From Actinomadura macra NBRC 14102 (GTDB taxonomy: Bacteria > Actinomycetota > Actinomycetes > Streptosporangiales > Streptosporangiaceae): a stretch of DNA of 64,000 nucleotides. The DNA lies in the NCBI RefSeq assembly GCF_001552215.1, contig NZ_BCQT01000006.1:868001-932000 (forward strand). Direction: 5' to 3'. The notes below the pieces were generated by a model that saw only the letters and a list, made by a program, of their open reading frames with translations, ran no database searches and was not told the origin of the DNA. Position numbers and translations under genes: made by a program. Positions 8,015 to 17,677 of the stretch are shown here, piece by piece (the stretch's first letter is position 1; each line of letters starts with the position of its first letter).

Positions 8015-9372
8015 GCGGACTCACCCTGCAGCCCCGTCCCGTCCCCGGGCCGGTCCCTGCGTGGGCGTTCCCGGCCGGCACCGCGGGGCGCGTGCCCGCC
8101 GGCCCGGCGACACTCCGCGTCGACATGCCCGGCCGCCGCCTGGCCGCGGTCCGGCTCGTCCTGCACGCGGGTGCCGGACGCGAGCGGGACGGCGCGGACG
8201 GCGTCGCCGCGCTCGCCGCGCGGGCCCTCATGGAGGGCACCGAACCGGGCGGCGGCACCGCGCTGACCGCCGCGTTCGAGCGGCTCGGCGCGAGCCTGTA
8301 CGCCGCCGCCGACCTGACCGCGCTACGGGTCGCGCTGGACGTGCCGGTGACGCGGCTCGGCCCGGCGCTGGAGCTGTTCTCCTCGGTCGTGCGGCGCCCC
8401 GCGCTGGACGACGCCGATATCCGCCGCCTCGTCCGCGAGCGGCTGGAGGAGATCGCGCAGGAGGACGCCGACCCCGGCTCGCGCGCCATGCGCGAGCTGC
8501 GCGCCGTGATGTTCCCGGCGCGGGCCCGCGCGTCCCGGCCGACCGGCGGCTCGCGGACCTCCGTCGGCGCGCTCCAAGGCGCCGACGTCCGGGCCTTCTA
8601 CGGCTCTGTGGTGCCCGCTGAGGCGACGGCGGTCGTCACCGGCGACTTGGCCGGGGTGGACACCGACGCGGCACTCTCCGACGCTCTGACCGGCTGGGCC
8701 GGGTCCGGCGACCCGCTCCGCACCGCCGACAAGATCATGCCGGAGTCGGCCGCCCGGATCGTCGTGGTCGACCGTCCCGGCTCCGTACAGTCCTACCTGA
8801 GCATCGGACACGGCGTCCCCGACCGCTCCCACCACGACTGGCCCTCCCTGATGGTCGCCTCTCACGTGCTGGGCGGCGGCCTCACGTCGCGGCTCAACGC
8901 AGTACTCCGCGAGGAGAAGGGCTACACCTACGGGGTGCGGGCCGGTCTGCTGCGGATGCGCCATTGCGGGCTCTTCATCGCGCAGGGCGCCGTCCACACC
9001 GAGGTCACCGCGAACGCCGTCGCCGACGCCCTCACAGAGCTGCGGGGTGTCGTGTCCCGTGGTGTCGACGCCGAAGAGCACGGTGCGTCCGTACGGGCCC
9101 TGGCCGACCGGGCGCCCGCCGAGTTCGAGACGGCCCGCGCCGTCGCCGCCGAGCTCGCCGACGCGGCCGCCAACGGGCTCGGCGCCGACTACCCGAGCGC
9201 CTACCTCGCGGCCGTCCGCGCGTCCACGCCGGACGGAGTCGCCCGCGCCTACCGCAAGCACATCGACACCGAGGCGCTGACCATCATCGCCGTGGGCGAC
9301 GCCGCCCAGATCCGGGAGCCGCTGGAGAAGCTGGGCTACGCGCCGGTCACTGTCACCTCCAAGGAGGAATGA
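8011..9372 (+). CDS. M16 peptidase homologue, non-catalytic partner
   Basis: This 453-residue protein has the M16 fold but lacks HXXEH: the equivalent region reads VLHAGAGRERDGADGVAALAAR. It keeps the substrate-binding Arg/Tyr loop typical of the inactive subunit (REEKGYTYGVRAGLL) and the LGGGLTSRLNAVL motif. It should dimerise with the product of the gene directly upstream. The GTG start at 8011 overlaps the upstream stop by four bases. The frame is open further 5', but that part is out of frame with the real upstream gene and has no family similarity. Confidence 0.92.
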   Translation: MSGLTLQPRPVPGPVPAWAFPAGTAGRVPAGPATLRVDMPGRRLAAVRLVLHAGAGRERDGADGVAALAARALMEGTEPGGGTALTAAFERLGASLYAAADLTALRVALDVPVTRLGPALELFSSVVRRPALDDADIRRLVRERLEEIAQEDADPGSRAMRELRAVMFPARARASRPTGGSRTSVGALQGADVRAFYGSVVPAEATAVVTGDLAGVDTDAALSDALTGWAGSGDPLRTADKIMPESAARIVVVDRPGSVQSYLSIGHGVPDRSHHDWPSLMVASHVLGGGLTSRLNAVLREEKGYTYGVRAGLLRMRHCGLFIAQGAVHTEVTANAVADALTELRGVVSRGVDAEEHGASVRALADRAPAEFETARAVAAELADAAANGLGADYPSAYLAAVRASTPDGVARAYRKHIDTEALTIIAVGDAAQIREPLEKLGYAPVTVTSKEE

Positions 9373-9524
9373 GGCGGGGCGGACGTCTTCTCCCAAGGAC
9401 CTCTATAGGACGACATTGGTTTCTGCCCTAGTGTTTTCGCTTGCGGGCGTGAACCGATGGCATGGTGGAGTCCGTCTGACATGTGCGAGGAAGCGACCTC
9501 GCTGTCCGGAGAGGGGAACGGTCG

Positions 9525-11363
9525 GTGTCCTACGGGCGGATGGCAGGCGGGTACGGAGCGGGAGGACCCTCCGTAGACACGATCCTGTCGGAGCCGAACT
9601 GCCGGCCCGGCGGTGTCGTGGCCGGGAAGGTGCACCTGCGCGGTGGAGACCGTCCAGTGGAGATCCGGCACGTGACGCTGGCGCTCATGCCACGCATGCA
9701 GAACGGCTACGGCGGGGAGACCGCGGGTCCGGAGGTCTACCGGGGCGCGCTCACCCGCGGCTTCACCCTGGAGACCGCGCAACAGCGCGACCTGTCGTTC
9801 TCCATACCGCTGCCATACGAACTGCCGTTCACGACCGTCCTCGGACACGAACTGCCCGGATTCACCATCGGGATGTGCACCGAGGTGGACGCCAAGGGCC
9901 AGCCCGACCCCGGCGACGTCGACCCGATCTCGGTCGAGCCGCTGGAATCCCAGCAGTGGGTGCTCGCCTCGATCGCCCGCCTCGGCTTCCAGATCACCAA
10001 CGTGACGTTCGAGTCGTCCAAGCTGCGCGGGCTGTCGCAGCAGCTACCGTTCCACCAGGAGATCCACCTCGTCCCCCCGCCCGCGTTCCAGGGGCGGCTG
10101 GACAAGGTCGGCCTGAGCTTCATCGCCAGCCCGCGCAGCATGGCGTTCACGCTTCGCGCCGAGGACCGCTCCACTCCGTCCGACGAGTCGTTCGGCGTGT
10201 TCCAGGTCGGGCACGCCGAGGCCGCCGAGACTGACTGGAACGCGAAAATCAGCGAATGGCTTGAGGCGGCCACCGCGCTGCCCCGCACCGCCGGCTCCGC
10301 GCCTGGACGCGGCGGAGCGGGCGCCGCTTATGGTGGCCCGCCTCCGGGACAGGCTCCACTACCGCCCCCGGGCCCGGCCTCCCACGGACAGGCGGCCCAC
10401 GGACAGGCGCCTCTGCCACCGCCGGGCGGCCACGCGCAGTTCCCGCCGCCCCCGCCCGGGCAGCAACCCGCGGCGGCCTCCTACGGCGGTCCCGGTGAGT
10501 ACGGGCAGCCGGGCAACGCCCAATTCCCCCCGCCCGCGCCGGCCCCCGGCCAATCCCCCGCCCCGATGCACACGCCAGGCAACGCCCCTCCGCCCGGCCC
10601 CATCCCCGGACACGCGCCCCCGCCCGGCCCCATGCCAGGGCAGGCACCACCCGGGCCCGGCTTCGGAAACGCACCCGGTTACCCACCCGCCCCTGGGCAC
10701 GGACCGTCCAACCCTGGGTACCCACCCAATCCCGGAGGGGCATCGGCCCACTCGCCCATGCCCGGCCACGCACCACCACCGGCACCCGGCCGCGCGCCTA
10801 TGCCGGGCCCCCCGATACCAGGAGCCGTCCCACCCCCAGCACCGGGCGGACCCGCACCGTACGCACCCGCAGGCCCGCCCCCTCCGGCTTACCCGGGCCC
10901 CGGCGCGACTCCCTACCCGCCCGCCGCCCACGGCCACCCGACACCACCGCCCGTCCACGTCCACCACGCCCCTACCGGCCACCACGGCCCTCCCGGTCAC
11001 CACGGCCACCGAAGCCACTACGGTCCCGGCATCGCAGCGGCCGGACTGGTCGGCGGCGCGGCGGCCGCGGGCATCGCCGGAGGCATGGCGGTCGGCGCGG
11101 TGGGAGACGCCGCCGTAGGCGCGGCGGGTTTCGCCCAGAACGTGGCGGGCTACGCCGCCGGGGTCCCCGTGGACGCGTTCGGCAACGCAGTGGGCGGATA
11201 CGCCGGACAGGTCGCCGGCCAGGTGATGGGAAACGTCGCGGGCAACGTCATCGCGGACGCGGCCAACGGAGCCATGGGCGACATCGCCGGTGACGTCGCC
11301 GGGGAGATCGCGGGCGGCGTCGGCGAGATCCTCGGCGGGCTCCTCGGCGGCCTGTTCGGCTGA
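9525..11363 (+). CDS. Spo0M-like (sporulation-control) protein with long Pro-rich and Gly/Ala-rich tail
   Basis: This is a 612-residue protein in three parts. Residues 1 to about 245 form an arrestin-like Spo0M domain (SVDTILSEPNCRPGGVVAGKVHLRGGD, FTVVLGHELPGF-like segment, EIHLVPPPAFQGRLDKVGLSFIA). The next ~240 residues are Pro/Gly/Ala/His-rich low complexity, ending in a His-rich stretch. The last ~120 residues are Gly/Ala-rich, with repeated VAG, GNV and GDV motifs and a hydrophobic face, and could insert into or lie on a membrane. Spo0M controls sporulation and cell-envelope processes in Bacillus; in actinomycetes the role is poorly known. The start is GTG at 9525 after GGAGAGGGGA; ATG at 9540 is possible. 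Confidence 0.8.
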   Translation: MSYGRMAGGYGAGGPSVDTILSEPNCRPGGVVAGKVHLRGGDRPVEIRHVTLALMPRMQNGYGGETAGPEVYRGALTRGFTLETAQQRDLSFSIPLPYELPFTTVLGHELPGFTIGMCTEVDAKGQPDPGDVDPISVEPLESQQWVLASIARLGFQITNVTFESSKLRGLSQQLPFHQEIHLVPPPAFQGRLDKVGLSFIASPRSMAFTLRAEDRSTPSDESFGVFQVGHAEAAETDWNAKISEWLEAATALPRTAGSAPGRGGAGAAYGGPPPGQAPLPPPGPASHGQAAHGQAPLPPPGGHAQFPPPPPGQQPAAASYGGPGEYGQPGNAQFPPPAPAPGQSPAPMHTPGNAPPPGPIPGHAPPPGPMPGQAPPGPGFGNAPGYPPAPGHGPSNPGYPPNPGGASAHSPMPGHAPPPAPGRAPMPGPPIPGAVPPPAPGGPAPYAPAGPPPPAYPGPGATPYPPAAHGHPTPPPVHVHHAPTGHHGPPGHHGHRSHYGPGIAAAGLVGGAAAAGIAGGMAVGAVGDAAVGAAGFAQNVAGYAAGVPVDAFGNAVGGYAGQVAGQVMGNVAGNVIADAANGAMGDIAGDVAGEIAGGVGEILGGLLGGLFG

Positions 11364-11468
11364 TCCGGAGAAAATGCCGGGCCTTTCGGACGAGATCCGG
11401 CGCACACACGGTCCGCGCGCCATCCGCTGGTTAAGGTCGAGAGCGCAGCCCGCCTCCCGAGGAGCCAC

Positions 11469-12347
11469 ATGACCACTGTGATCCTTGTCCTGCTCTGCCT
11501 GGCCATCGCCGGACGCGAGCTCTACCTGGCCTCCGACAAACGCCTCCCCCGCGCGCAGGCGGAGCTGCGCGAACTGCGCACGCAGGTGGCCGAGCTGTCC
11601 AAACGCTACGAGACCCTCAGAACCGAGGTCGACGCGTCAGGCGAGCCGTCGGGGATCGTGATCCCCCACCCGCCCGACGACGACGTCTCCGGCCGGGTGG
11701 AACAGATCGCCGTCCGCATGGATCGGCTCGAAAAGGAGGTCGGCGAGATCACCTCCGGCATAGCGGGCCTCGACCTCGAACGCGACGCGCAGCGTGCCCT
11801 GGCCCGCTCCCTGGACTCGGTGGAGCAGAACATCACCGAACTGCACCGGGAGATGCTCGACCGCCTCGACCGCGAGGAAGGCGTCGTCACCGGCATCGTG
11901 CTCAGCGAAGAGGGCGAGGCCGAGGCGCTCCTCGCCGAGGCGTACGAACGCTGCGCCACCGAGTACGGGCTACGCGTCCGCATCCGCGACCAGCGCTCCG
12001 GGCCGGCCGCGAACGGTTCCTACTGGGGCACGGTCTACTACCTGTCCGGACGGCGCCCCGACCCGCTCGCCGAAGAGCTGTTCTCCTATGCACGCGGCCT
12101 GTACGACCCCCAGGACCCGTCCGGCGTGAGCGCGCTGCTCACCGAACTCGCGAACCTGCGCGGCGGCGGTGTGGCCCGCTTCGGCTCGTTCACCGCCGTC
12201 CGCACGACGAGCGCGCTCGTCTGCGGCCTCCTCCCGAACAACGACGAACGCCTGGTGCCGTCCGAGCCGTGGGAGCTCGCGGGCTACATCCGCGAACTCC
12301 CCGACGACCTCCAGTGCGACCTGTCCTGGCTCCGCCCCGAGAACTGA
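11469..12347 (+). CDS. membrane-anchored coiled-coil protein, function unknown
   Basis: This 292-residue protein begins with one hydrophobic helix (MTTVILVLLCLAIAGREL). A coiled coil follows to about residue 135, rich in Leu, Glu and Arg heptads (AQAELRELRTQVAELSKRYETL and SLDSVEQNITELHREMLDRL). The last ~150 residues form a globular domain (TGIVLSEEGEAEALLAEAYERCATEYG...GSYWGTVYYLSGRRPDPLAEELF) that I do not recognise. The start is ATG after CGAGGAGCCAC. It lies 105 bases after the Spo0M-like gene on the same strand and abuts the convergent Pro-rich gene with no gap (stops at 12347 and 12348). It is probably a cell-envelope scaffold. Confidence 0.8.
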   Translation: MTTVILVLLCLAIAGRELYLASDKRLPRAQAELRELRTQVAELSKRYETLRTEVDASGEPSGIVIPHPPDDDVSGRVEQIAVRMDRLEKEVGEITSGIAGLDLERDAQRALARSLDSVEQNITELHREMLDRLDREEGVVTGIVLSEEGEAEALLAEAYERCATEYGLRVRIRDQRSGPAANGSYWGTVYYLSGRRPDPLAEELFSYARGLYDPQDPSGVSALLTELANLRGGGVARFGSFTAVRTTSALVCGLLPNNDERLVPSEPWELAGYIRELPDDLQCDLSWLRPEN

Positions 12348-13958
12348 TCAGGGCCGCACGAACTGCGGCGCGGTCGTGTTACCCACCTTGAACGCGAGCA
12401 GGCACCGGGGCGTCCGCGCGACGTCGGTCTGCAAGCAGAGCCCCACCCCGAGATCAGGATCGACGAAGACGACCCGCCGCAGCGCCCGCAGCGCCCGCCG
12501 GGTACGCACCCGTGTCTCCGGCCGCGCCGCCTCGTGCAACGTATTCGTGACCACGCGCCCCGCGTACCGCCACAGCGCCGCCGAGTCCAGCACCCGCACC
12601 CCCGCCGACGTCAGGTTCGCCACGATCACGACCCCGGTGTCGTCCTCCTCGCCCGACGCCGCCGGGACGGGCAGCACCCCCTCACCCGGTGCCAGCGGAC
12701 CGCCCACCGCCCGGTGATAGCGCAGCGGATCCAGGGTGTCGATGACGAACGCCCCCGCGTACGGCCGGGACGCGCGGGGCACCCCTGACGTCCCCTTCGC
12801 CGCGCTCCGCACGTTCAGGTGAGCGCTGAGGTCGAACACCATCCCCGCGTCGTCCAGCCAGGCGGGCAATCCCAGCTTCGCCGCGGCCCGCCGATCCAGT
12901 CCGTCCATGGTGCGCCACAGCTCGTCCGTCCGGCCCGACAGCGCCGCAGCCATGCCCAGCCCGGGGAAGGCCCCTTCCAACACGGCCAGCATCGCCCGCC
13001 AGGTGGAACTCCCCACGAACTCCGCCACGAAGGCGTCCGCCAACGCCTCCCGCCGCTCCGGATCCGCCATCGGCCCCGGCCGCCCACCGGGCGGCTCCGT
13101 CGCCAACCCCCGTTCAGGCAACCGAGGCGCCCACCGCACCTCGCGATCGCCCGGCGGCTCAGCCGCCAGCCCCTTCCGCGGCAGGAACGGCTCGTCCGGC
13201 GCCGTCCTCCCCGAATCAGTCCAAGCCGGGCCCGCCCGGTGCGATCCCCCACCAGCCGGGGCACCCCCAACTGGAGTCTGTTCCGCACGCGGAGGAAACA
13301 CGTCCCCGCCCAGCGGCGACTCACTGGCCGACGTCCCCTCCCGCGCCCACTGCGACTCGGTGGAGGTTGGTGGGATCGGTGACGGTTGTTCCTCAGCCGA
13401 ACCCGGCGACTCCGGTGGCCGGGCCCAGGATGGCGGCGGCTGCGGCGGGTCAGTGGGTGACGTCTCCGCTCGCGTCCACTGCGTCTCCGGTGAGGAGGAG
13501 GTCCACGAGGATCCGGGGGGCGGGGGGAGTTGTTCCCCGCGCGTCGCGGACGCGTCTCCGCCTGGGGCCGATTCGCTGGACGGCACCTCCCGGGACTCTG
13601 GTGAGGGAGAGGTCCAGGGGGCGGGTTCCGGCGAGGCGGGTGGTGACTCCGGGGGCTGCTCCTCGCGTGCGCCGGGGGGTGTGGCGGGGAGTGGGAGCTC
13701 GCGGGTCCACTGCGCTTCGGGTGAGTCGGGGGCCCAGGCGGTTCGCGGCTCGCCGGGCGGTGGTTGCGGGAGAGGGTCCTCGCGGGTCGTGGACGGGTCG
13801 GGTGGGGTGTTCGCGGGGGGTGGTTCGGACACCTCCGCGTACGGGGTCCAAGGGTCCTCTTGAGGGGGTTGTGCCGGTCCTCCTGCAACGTGGACGTCGC
13901 CCGGGTGGGGGACGGTGCGGTCAGGATCGTCCTCGGGGTCCTGCGGGCCGGAGTTCAC
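12348..13958 (-). CDS. Pro/Ser/Glu-rich protein with C-terminal globular domain, function unknown
   Basis: This is about 536 residues. Roughly residues 1-300 are low complexity with degenerate repeats centred on PE-x-QWTRE (PEAQWTREL, PETQWTRAE, TESQWAREG) and on GGD...R-x-EQ-P segments. From about residue 300 a compact domain begins (MADPERREALADAFVAEFVG...STWRAMLAVLEGAFPGLGMAAAL) and runs to the end, with GVGLCLQTDVARTPRCLLAFK near the C-terminus. I do not recognise it; there is no membrane segment or catalytic signature. Two GTG codons are possible; the second (13958) sits 8 nt after AGGA and is preferred to 13964. The neighbouring hypothetical gene on the same strand ends upstream and may be co-transcribed. 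Confidence 0.75.
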   Translation of the reverse strand: MNSGPQDPEDDPDRTVPHPGDVHVAGGPAQPPQEDPWTPYAEVSEPPPANTPPDPSTTREDPLPQPPPGEPRTAWAPDSPEAQWTRELPLPATPPGAREEQPPESPPASPEPAPWTSPSPESREVPSSESAPGGDASATRGEQLPPPPGSSWTSSSPETQWTRAETSPTDPPQPPPSWARPPESPGSAEEQPSPIPPTSTESQWAREGTSASESPLGGDVFPPRAEQTPVGGAPAGGGSHRAGPAWTDSGRTAPDEPFLPRKGLAAEPPGDREVRWAPRLPERGLATEPPGGRPGPMADPERREALADAFVAEFVGSSTWRAMLAVLEGAFPGLGMAAALSGRTDELWRTMDGLDRRAAAKLGLPAWLDDAGMVFDLSAHLNVRSAAKGTSGVPRASRPYAGAFVIDTLDPLRYHRAVGGPLAPGEGVLPVPAASGEEDDTGVVIVANLTSAGVRVLDSAALWRYAGRVVTNTLHEAARPETRVRTRRALRALRRVVFVDPDLGVGLCLQTDVARTPRCLLAFKVGNTTAPQFVRP

Positions 13959-14002
13959 GTTCACGATCCTGCGCCGAGAACGGTGTCATCGGCAAGCGGG
14001 GA

Positions 14003-14896
14003 TCAGTGGCCGGGCGCGCCGAAGAGGGCGGCGCAGAGGGCCTCGGGGGCCTCGTCCGGGAGGGTGAGGACGGTGTCGTCCAGGCGTAGGCGGACGGAGA
14101 CCTCGCGGCGCATCGGGTCCTCGGTGCCCTGGGCGGCGGCGATGTCCTGGAGGCCGACGGAGACGGTTTCGGGGAGGTCGATGGTGGCGGGCCGGTCTCC
14201 GGTGCGCAACTCGTCCAGCCACAGATCGAGGAGGCGGCGCGCCAGGCCGTTGAGGAGGCGGCCCCAGGGTTCGACGAGGGGCGCCGGCACGTTCTCGGTG
14301 TGAAGCTCGGGGAGGCCGAAACGGGCCAGGCCGCTGGTGGTGAACCAGAAGCCCTCCGGGCCGGCCGTGTGCGGCAGGAGCATCCAGTCGGTGAGGCGGA
14401 CGGCGCCGTCGGGGCCGGGGAGGGAGCGCCGCAGGTCGTCCAGGGAGAGGATTCGCGGGGTGAAGACGTCGATCACCGGGGCGGACAGTGCCGCGGCGAC
14501 GGCCCCGGCCACGACGCGGGCGGACCATTCGTGGGCGGGCGGCCAGCCGGCGCGGTAGGCGGCCCGGACGGCGAGGATGTGCGAGGCGGCGCCGATCGCC
14601 GCGCGGTCGGCGGGGGTGGCGTTGTAGACGGCCGGCAGGGGCGGGAAGTCGCCGGACAGCCGCTGGTCGAGGGTGAGCATCGGGCTGTCGAGCATGCCGA
14701 GGACGAGGTTGCGGAGGGGAAGGTCGACGTGGCGGGTGATCTGGTCGTGGGCCAGGGCACCGGGGTCGGCGACGGGGTTGGCGAAGGCCACGGCGTAGGT
14801 GCCGTACAGGGTCTCAGGCACGGGCAGCGTCAGTTTCTCACCCAACTCGTCCCCCGGCGGGCTCCTCGGTGCATTTCCCTCGATCAGAGCGGACAC
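14003..14896 (-). CDS. conserved-looking protein of unknown function (297 aa)
   Basis: I do not recognise this protein. It is 297 residues, soluble and mostly helical in appearance, with no signal peptide. Notable segments are PVPETLYGTYAVAFANPV, RNLVLGMLDSPMLTLDQRLSGDFP, RILSLDDLRRSLPGPDGAVRLTDWML and a C-terminal strand-rich part (RREVSVRLRLDDTVLTLPDEAPEALCAALFG). Codon use is typical of the window. The start is a GTG at 14896 without a strong RBS. It lies 44 bases upstream of the Pro-rich gene on the same strand, so the two probably form an operon. Confidence 0.7.
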   Translation of the reverse strand: MSALIEGNAPRSPPGDELGEKLTLPVPETLYGTYAVAFANPVADPGALAHDQITRHVDLPLRNLVLGMLDSPMLTLDQRLSGDFPPLPAVYNATPADRAAIGAASHILAVRAAYRAGWPPAHEWSARVVAGAVAAALSAPVIDVFTPRILSLDDLRRSLPGPDGAVRLTDWMLLPHTAGPEGFWFTTSGLARFGLPELHTENVPAPLVEPWGRLLNGLARRLLDLWLDELRTGDRPATIDLPETVSVGLQDIAAAQGTEDPMRREVSVRLRLDDTVLTLPDEAPEALCAALFGAPGH

Positions 14897-14968
14897 CGGC
14901 GTTGGAACGTACCTGTCGTAGCGGAGACAGTTACCTCCCAGGATCGCGAGGGAAACCCACGACCACGC

Positions 14969-17566
14969 CTAACGCTGGAAGGGGTGCTCGAACCAGACGA
15001 CCTTTCCTTGGTCGGCGCGGTGGATGCCCCAGCGTTCCGCCAGGTGGCTGACGAGTTGGAGGCCGCGGCCCGACTCGTCGGTGGCCTCGGCGTGGCAGAG
15101 CTGGGGCATCTCCTGGCCGTCGTCGTAGACCTCGCCGAGCAGCGTCGTTCCCTTGATCAGGCGGAGGCCGATGGCGCCGGCGCCGTGGACGAGGGCGTTG
15201 GTGACGAGTTCGCTGACGAGGAGCTGGACGGTGTCGGTGATGGCCTCCAAGCGCCAGCAGGTGAGCCTGGCGGCGACCTGCGCGCGCGCCGCGGGAACGA
15301 TGCTGGACCTGGGTTCCAGTTCCCAGGTGGCGACGTCGTCCTGGGAGATGCCGTCCAGGCCCACGGCGACGATCGCGATGTCGTCGGCGGGGGTGCCGGC
15401 GCCGAGGGTGGCCAGGAGGGCGTCGCAGGTTCCGTCCAGCGGACGGGGACCGCCGGCGAGTTCGGCGCGCAGTTCCTCCAGGCCCTGCTCGACGTCGCGG
15501 TCTCGGCGTTCGAGCAGGCCGTCGGTGCACAGGATGAGCTGGGAGCCGTCCTCGACGCGGATCTCCATGGTCTCGAAGGGTTCGCCGCCGACACCGATGG
15601 GCACTCCGGCCGGGACGGGCAGGACATGGGTCTCCCCGGTGGGCGACACCAGGACAGGCGGGACGTGGCCGGCGTTGGAGATCCGGCAGCTCCCGGCGAT
15701 CGGGTCGTACACCGCGTACAGGCAGGTGGCGAGGTAGTCCTCGCCGAGGCGGCGGGCGAGCACGTCGAGCTGGCGCAGCAGGATGTCGGGCCGCATGTCC
15801 TGGGCGGCGACGGTGCGGACGGCGGTGCGCAGCTGCCCCATGATGGCGGCGGAGGTGAGGCCGTGGCCCATGACGTCGCCGACGACGATGCCGAGTCGGC
15901 AGCCGGGCAGCGGGATGGCGTCGAACCAGTCCCCGCCGACCTGTGCGGCCTGCCCGGCGGGACGGTAGCGGTAGCACACACGCGCGCCCGCGACCTCTGG
16001 CGGGTCGTCGGGGAGCATGCTGCGCTGTAGTTCCTGGGCGACCTGGACCTCCCGCCGGTAGAGCCGCCCGTTGTCGATGGTGAGGGCCGCCCGGCGGGCC
16101 AGCTCGTCGATCATGGCTCGGTCGAGTTCGTCGAAGCCCGGGCGGTCGGGCTTGCGCAGGAGCTCGAAGGTGCCGAGCACGCGCCCGCGGGCGATCAGCG
16201 GGACGATCAGCAGGGCGCGGTCGGTGAGCAGCGGTCGCAGGTCGCGCCCGCCGACGGCGGCGGCGATCTGTTCGGCGCGTTCACGGCCGACCCTCGGGAT
16301 GTGGACGGGCCGTCCCGTCCGCATGGCCTGGACGAACGGCGTCCGCTGCGGGAGGCGCAGCCTCTCGTTCTCGGGGACGGTGTCGTCCCATCGTCCGGGT
16401 TCCTCGTTGTGTACGACGGCGACGCGGCGCATCACCGTGGTCTCGTCGATGTCGATGACGGGCGGCGCCGAGTCGGTGACGACGTCGTCGAGCAGCTCGA
16501 CGGCGGCGAAGTCGGCCAGCCGCGGGACGAGCACCTCCGCGAGCGTCCGGGCGGCCTGTAGGTGGTCCAGCGAGCTGCCGATCTGCTGTCCGGCCTCGCT
16601 GAGGAAGGTCAGTGGCTCCCTCACGGCCATCGTCTCCCATCCCTGTTCAGGGCGCGGATCGGTGGTGGGTGGCCGCGCGGCGCCGGTGGCGGCGCGGGCT
16701 CTGACCCGGAGTGCGCGCGGCACGTCGCCCCGGTAGGGGGCGATCGGCAAGCGGACGCGCAAGCTGAGATTGACCGCCGGGCTGCCGAGGCCGAGGATGC
16801 GCGAGGCGATGGGCTCGGCTTCGGCGCCCGTGACGGGGAGCAGGTGGGCGAGGTGCCGGGCGAACGCGGCGGTGTCACCGCCCTCGGACGGCGGGGCGAG
16901 CGCCGGTTCGACGCGCAGCAGCCGCGCGCCCGCGGCCCGGCGCGCGGTCCCGTCGGGGCGGGCGACGAGGACGTCGTCCAGCATGAGGCCGAGGCCGTCC
17001 TCGCGGAGCCTTTTCAGGTCGGCGGCCAGCGCGAGGACGCGGATGCCCGCGTCGCCCGTCCCGCCGTGGAGCCCGGGACGGTCGATCGGGTACACCCACC
17101 AGCCGACCTCGGTGAGTTCTCCGTTGTCGACCCGAGGCACCGTGCAGGCACTGCACCAGGCGTGCCCGAACACCTCCGCCGGTTCGAGGGCGCCGCGGTA
17201 CTCCCGTGGCAGCCGCAGGACCGTGGCGAGGGGGCGCCCGATGGCCTGGCAGCGTCCGACGCCGAACAGGTCGACGGCGGTGGGGTCCCAGTGCGCGATC
17301 CGGGCGCGTGCGTCCAGCGAGATGGTGGCCATGTACGCGACGCCGAGGAGATGCTGCTCCAGAAAACGCGGTATGTGGAGCTCGCCGCGAGTCGCATCCG
17401 TGGTGGCAATGTCCGTGGTGGCAGTGTCTGTGCTGGAGATGTCTGGGGTGGACGGGTCTGCGGAGGGAACGCCGGTGGTGGGCGTGCCGGTCTGAGGCGG
17501 GGCGAGGCCGCCCCGTGGCGCGCCGTCTCCGGCGTACGGCGGCGACTGACTACCGGTGATGCTCAC
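14969..17566 (-). CDS. PAS-GAF-SpoIIE phosphatase-HATPase multidomain protein
   Basis: This is an 865-residue signalling protein. In order: a disordered N-terminus with 5-residue STDTA/TTDIA-type repeats (about 35-60); a PAS-like sensor (about 65-165); a linker; a GAF domain (about 325-495); a PP2C/SpoIIE phosphatase (about 505-725, with metal-binding GGDWFDAIPL, GDVMGHGLTSAA and LCTDGLLE); and a C-terminal GHKL ATPase (VSELVTNALVHG, DESGRGLQLVSHLAERWG). Such proteins both dephosphorylate STAS antagonists and carry an RsbW-like kinase domain, linking environmental sensing to partner switching. The GTG start at 17566 follows AGGGAGG. A STAS protein that could be a target is at 6256-6609; pairing is only an inference. 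Confidence 0.92.
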   Translation of the reverse strand: MSITGSQSPPYAGDGAPRGGLAPPQTGTPTTGVPSADPSTPDISSTDTATTDIATTDATRGELHIPRFLEQHLLGVAYMATISLDARARIAHWDPTAVDLFGVGRCQAIGRPLATVLRLPREYRGALEPAEVFGHAWCSACTVPRVDNGELTEVGWWVYPIDRPGLHGGTGDAGIRVLALAADLKRLREDGLGLMLDDVLVARPDGTARRAAGARLLRVEPALAPPSEGGDTAAFARHLAHLLPVTGAEAEPIASRILGLGSPAVNLSLRVRLPIAPYRGDVPRALRVRARAATGAARPPTTDPRPEQGWETMAVREPLTFLSEAGQQIGSSLDHLQAARTLAEVLVPRLADFAAVELLDDVVTDSAPPVIDIDETTVMRRVAVVHNEEPGRWDDTVPENERLRLPQRTPFVQAMRTGRPVHIPRVGRERAEQIAAAVGGRDLRPLLTDRALLIVPLIARGRVLGTFELLRKPDRPGFDELDRAMIDELARRAALTIDNGRLYRREVQVAQELQRSMLPDDPPEVAGARVCYRYRPAGQAAQVGGDWFDAIPLPGCRLGIVVGDVMGHGLTSAAIMGQLRTAVRTVAAQDMRPDILLRQLDVLARRLGEDYLATCLYAVYDPIAGSCRISNAGHVPPVLVSPTGETHVLPVPAGVPIGVGGEPFETMEIRVEDGSQLILCTDGLLERRDRDVEQGLEELRAELAGGPRPLDGTCDALLATLGAGTPADDIAIVAVGLDGISQDDVATWELEPRSSIVPAARAQVAARLTCWRLEAITDTVQLLVSELVTNALVHGAGAIGLRLIKGTTLLGEVYDDGQEMPQLCHAEATDESGRGLQLVSHLAERWGIHRADQGKVVWFEHPFQR
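17400..17459. repeat. four degenerate 15-bp tandem repeats in phosphatase N-terminus
   Basis: Units begin at 17400, 17415, 17430 and 17445, with the pattern GTGGTGGCAGTGTCT on the + strand and increasing divergence in the last two. They encode the Thr/Asp/Ala five-residue repeats near the N-terminus of the SpoIIE protein on the minus strand. Confidence 0.75.
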
Positions 17567-17677
17567 GCGGACACCTCCCTGGGCGGGAACTCGGCCGTCA
17601 CGTTCCGCAACCCGCGGTGAACGAGACGTTACTCCGAGTGAGGGCGCTGTGCTGGAGTTCCCGCTACACTAGTTCGG

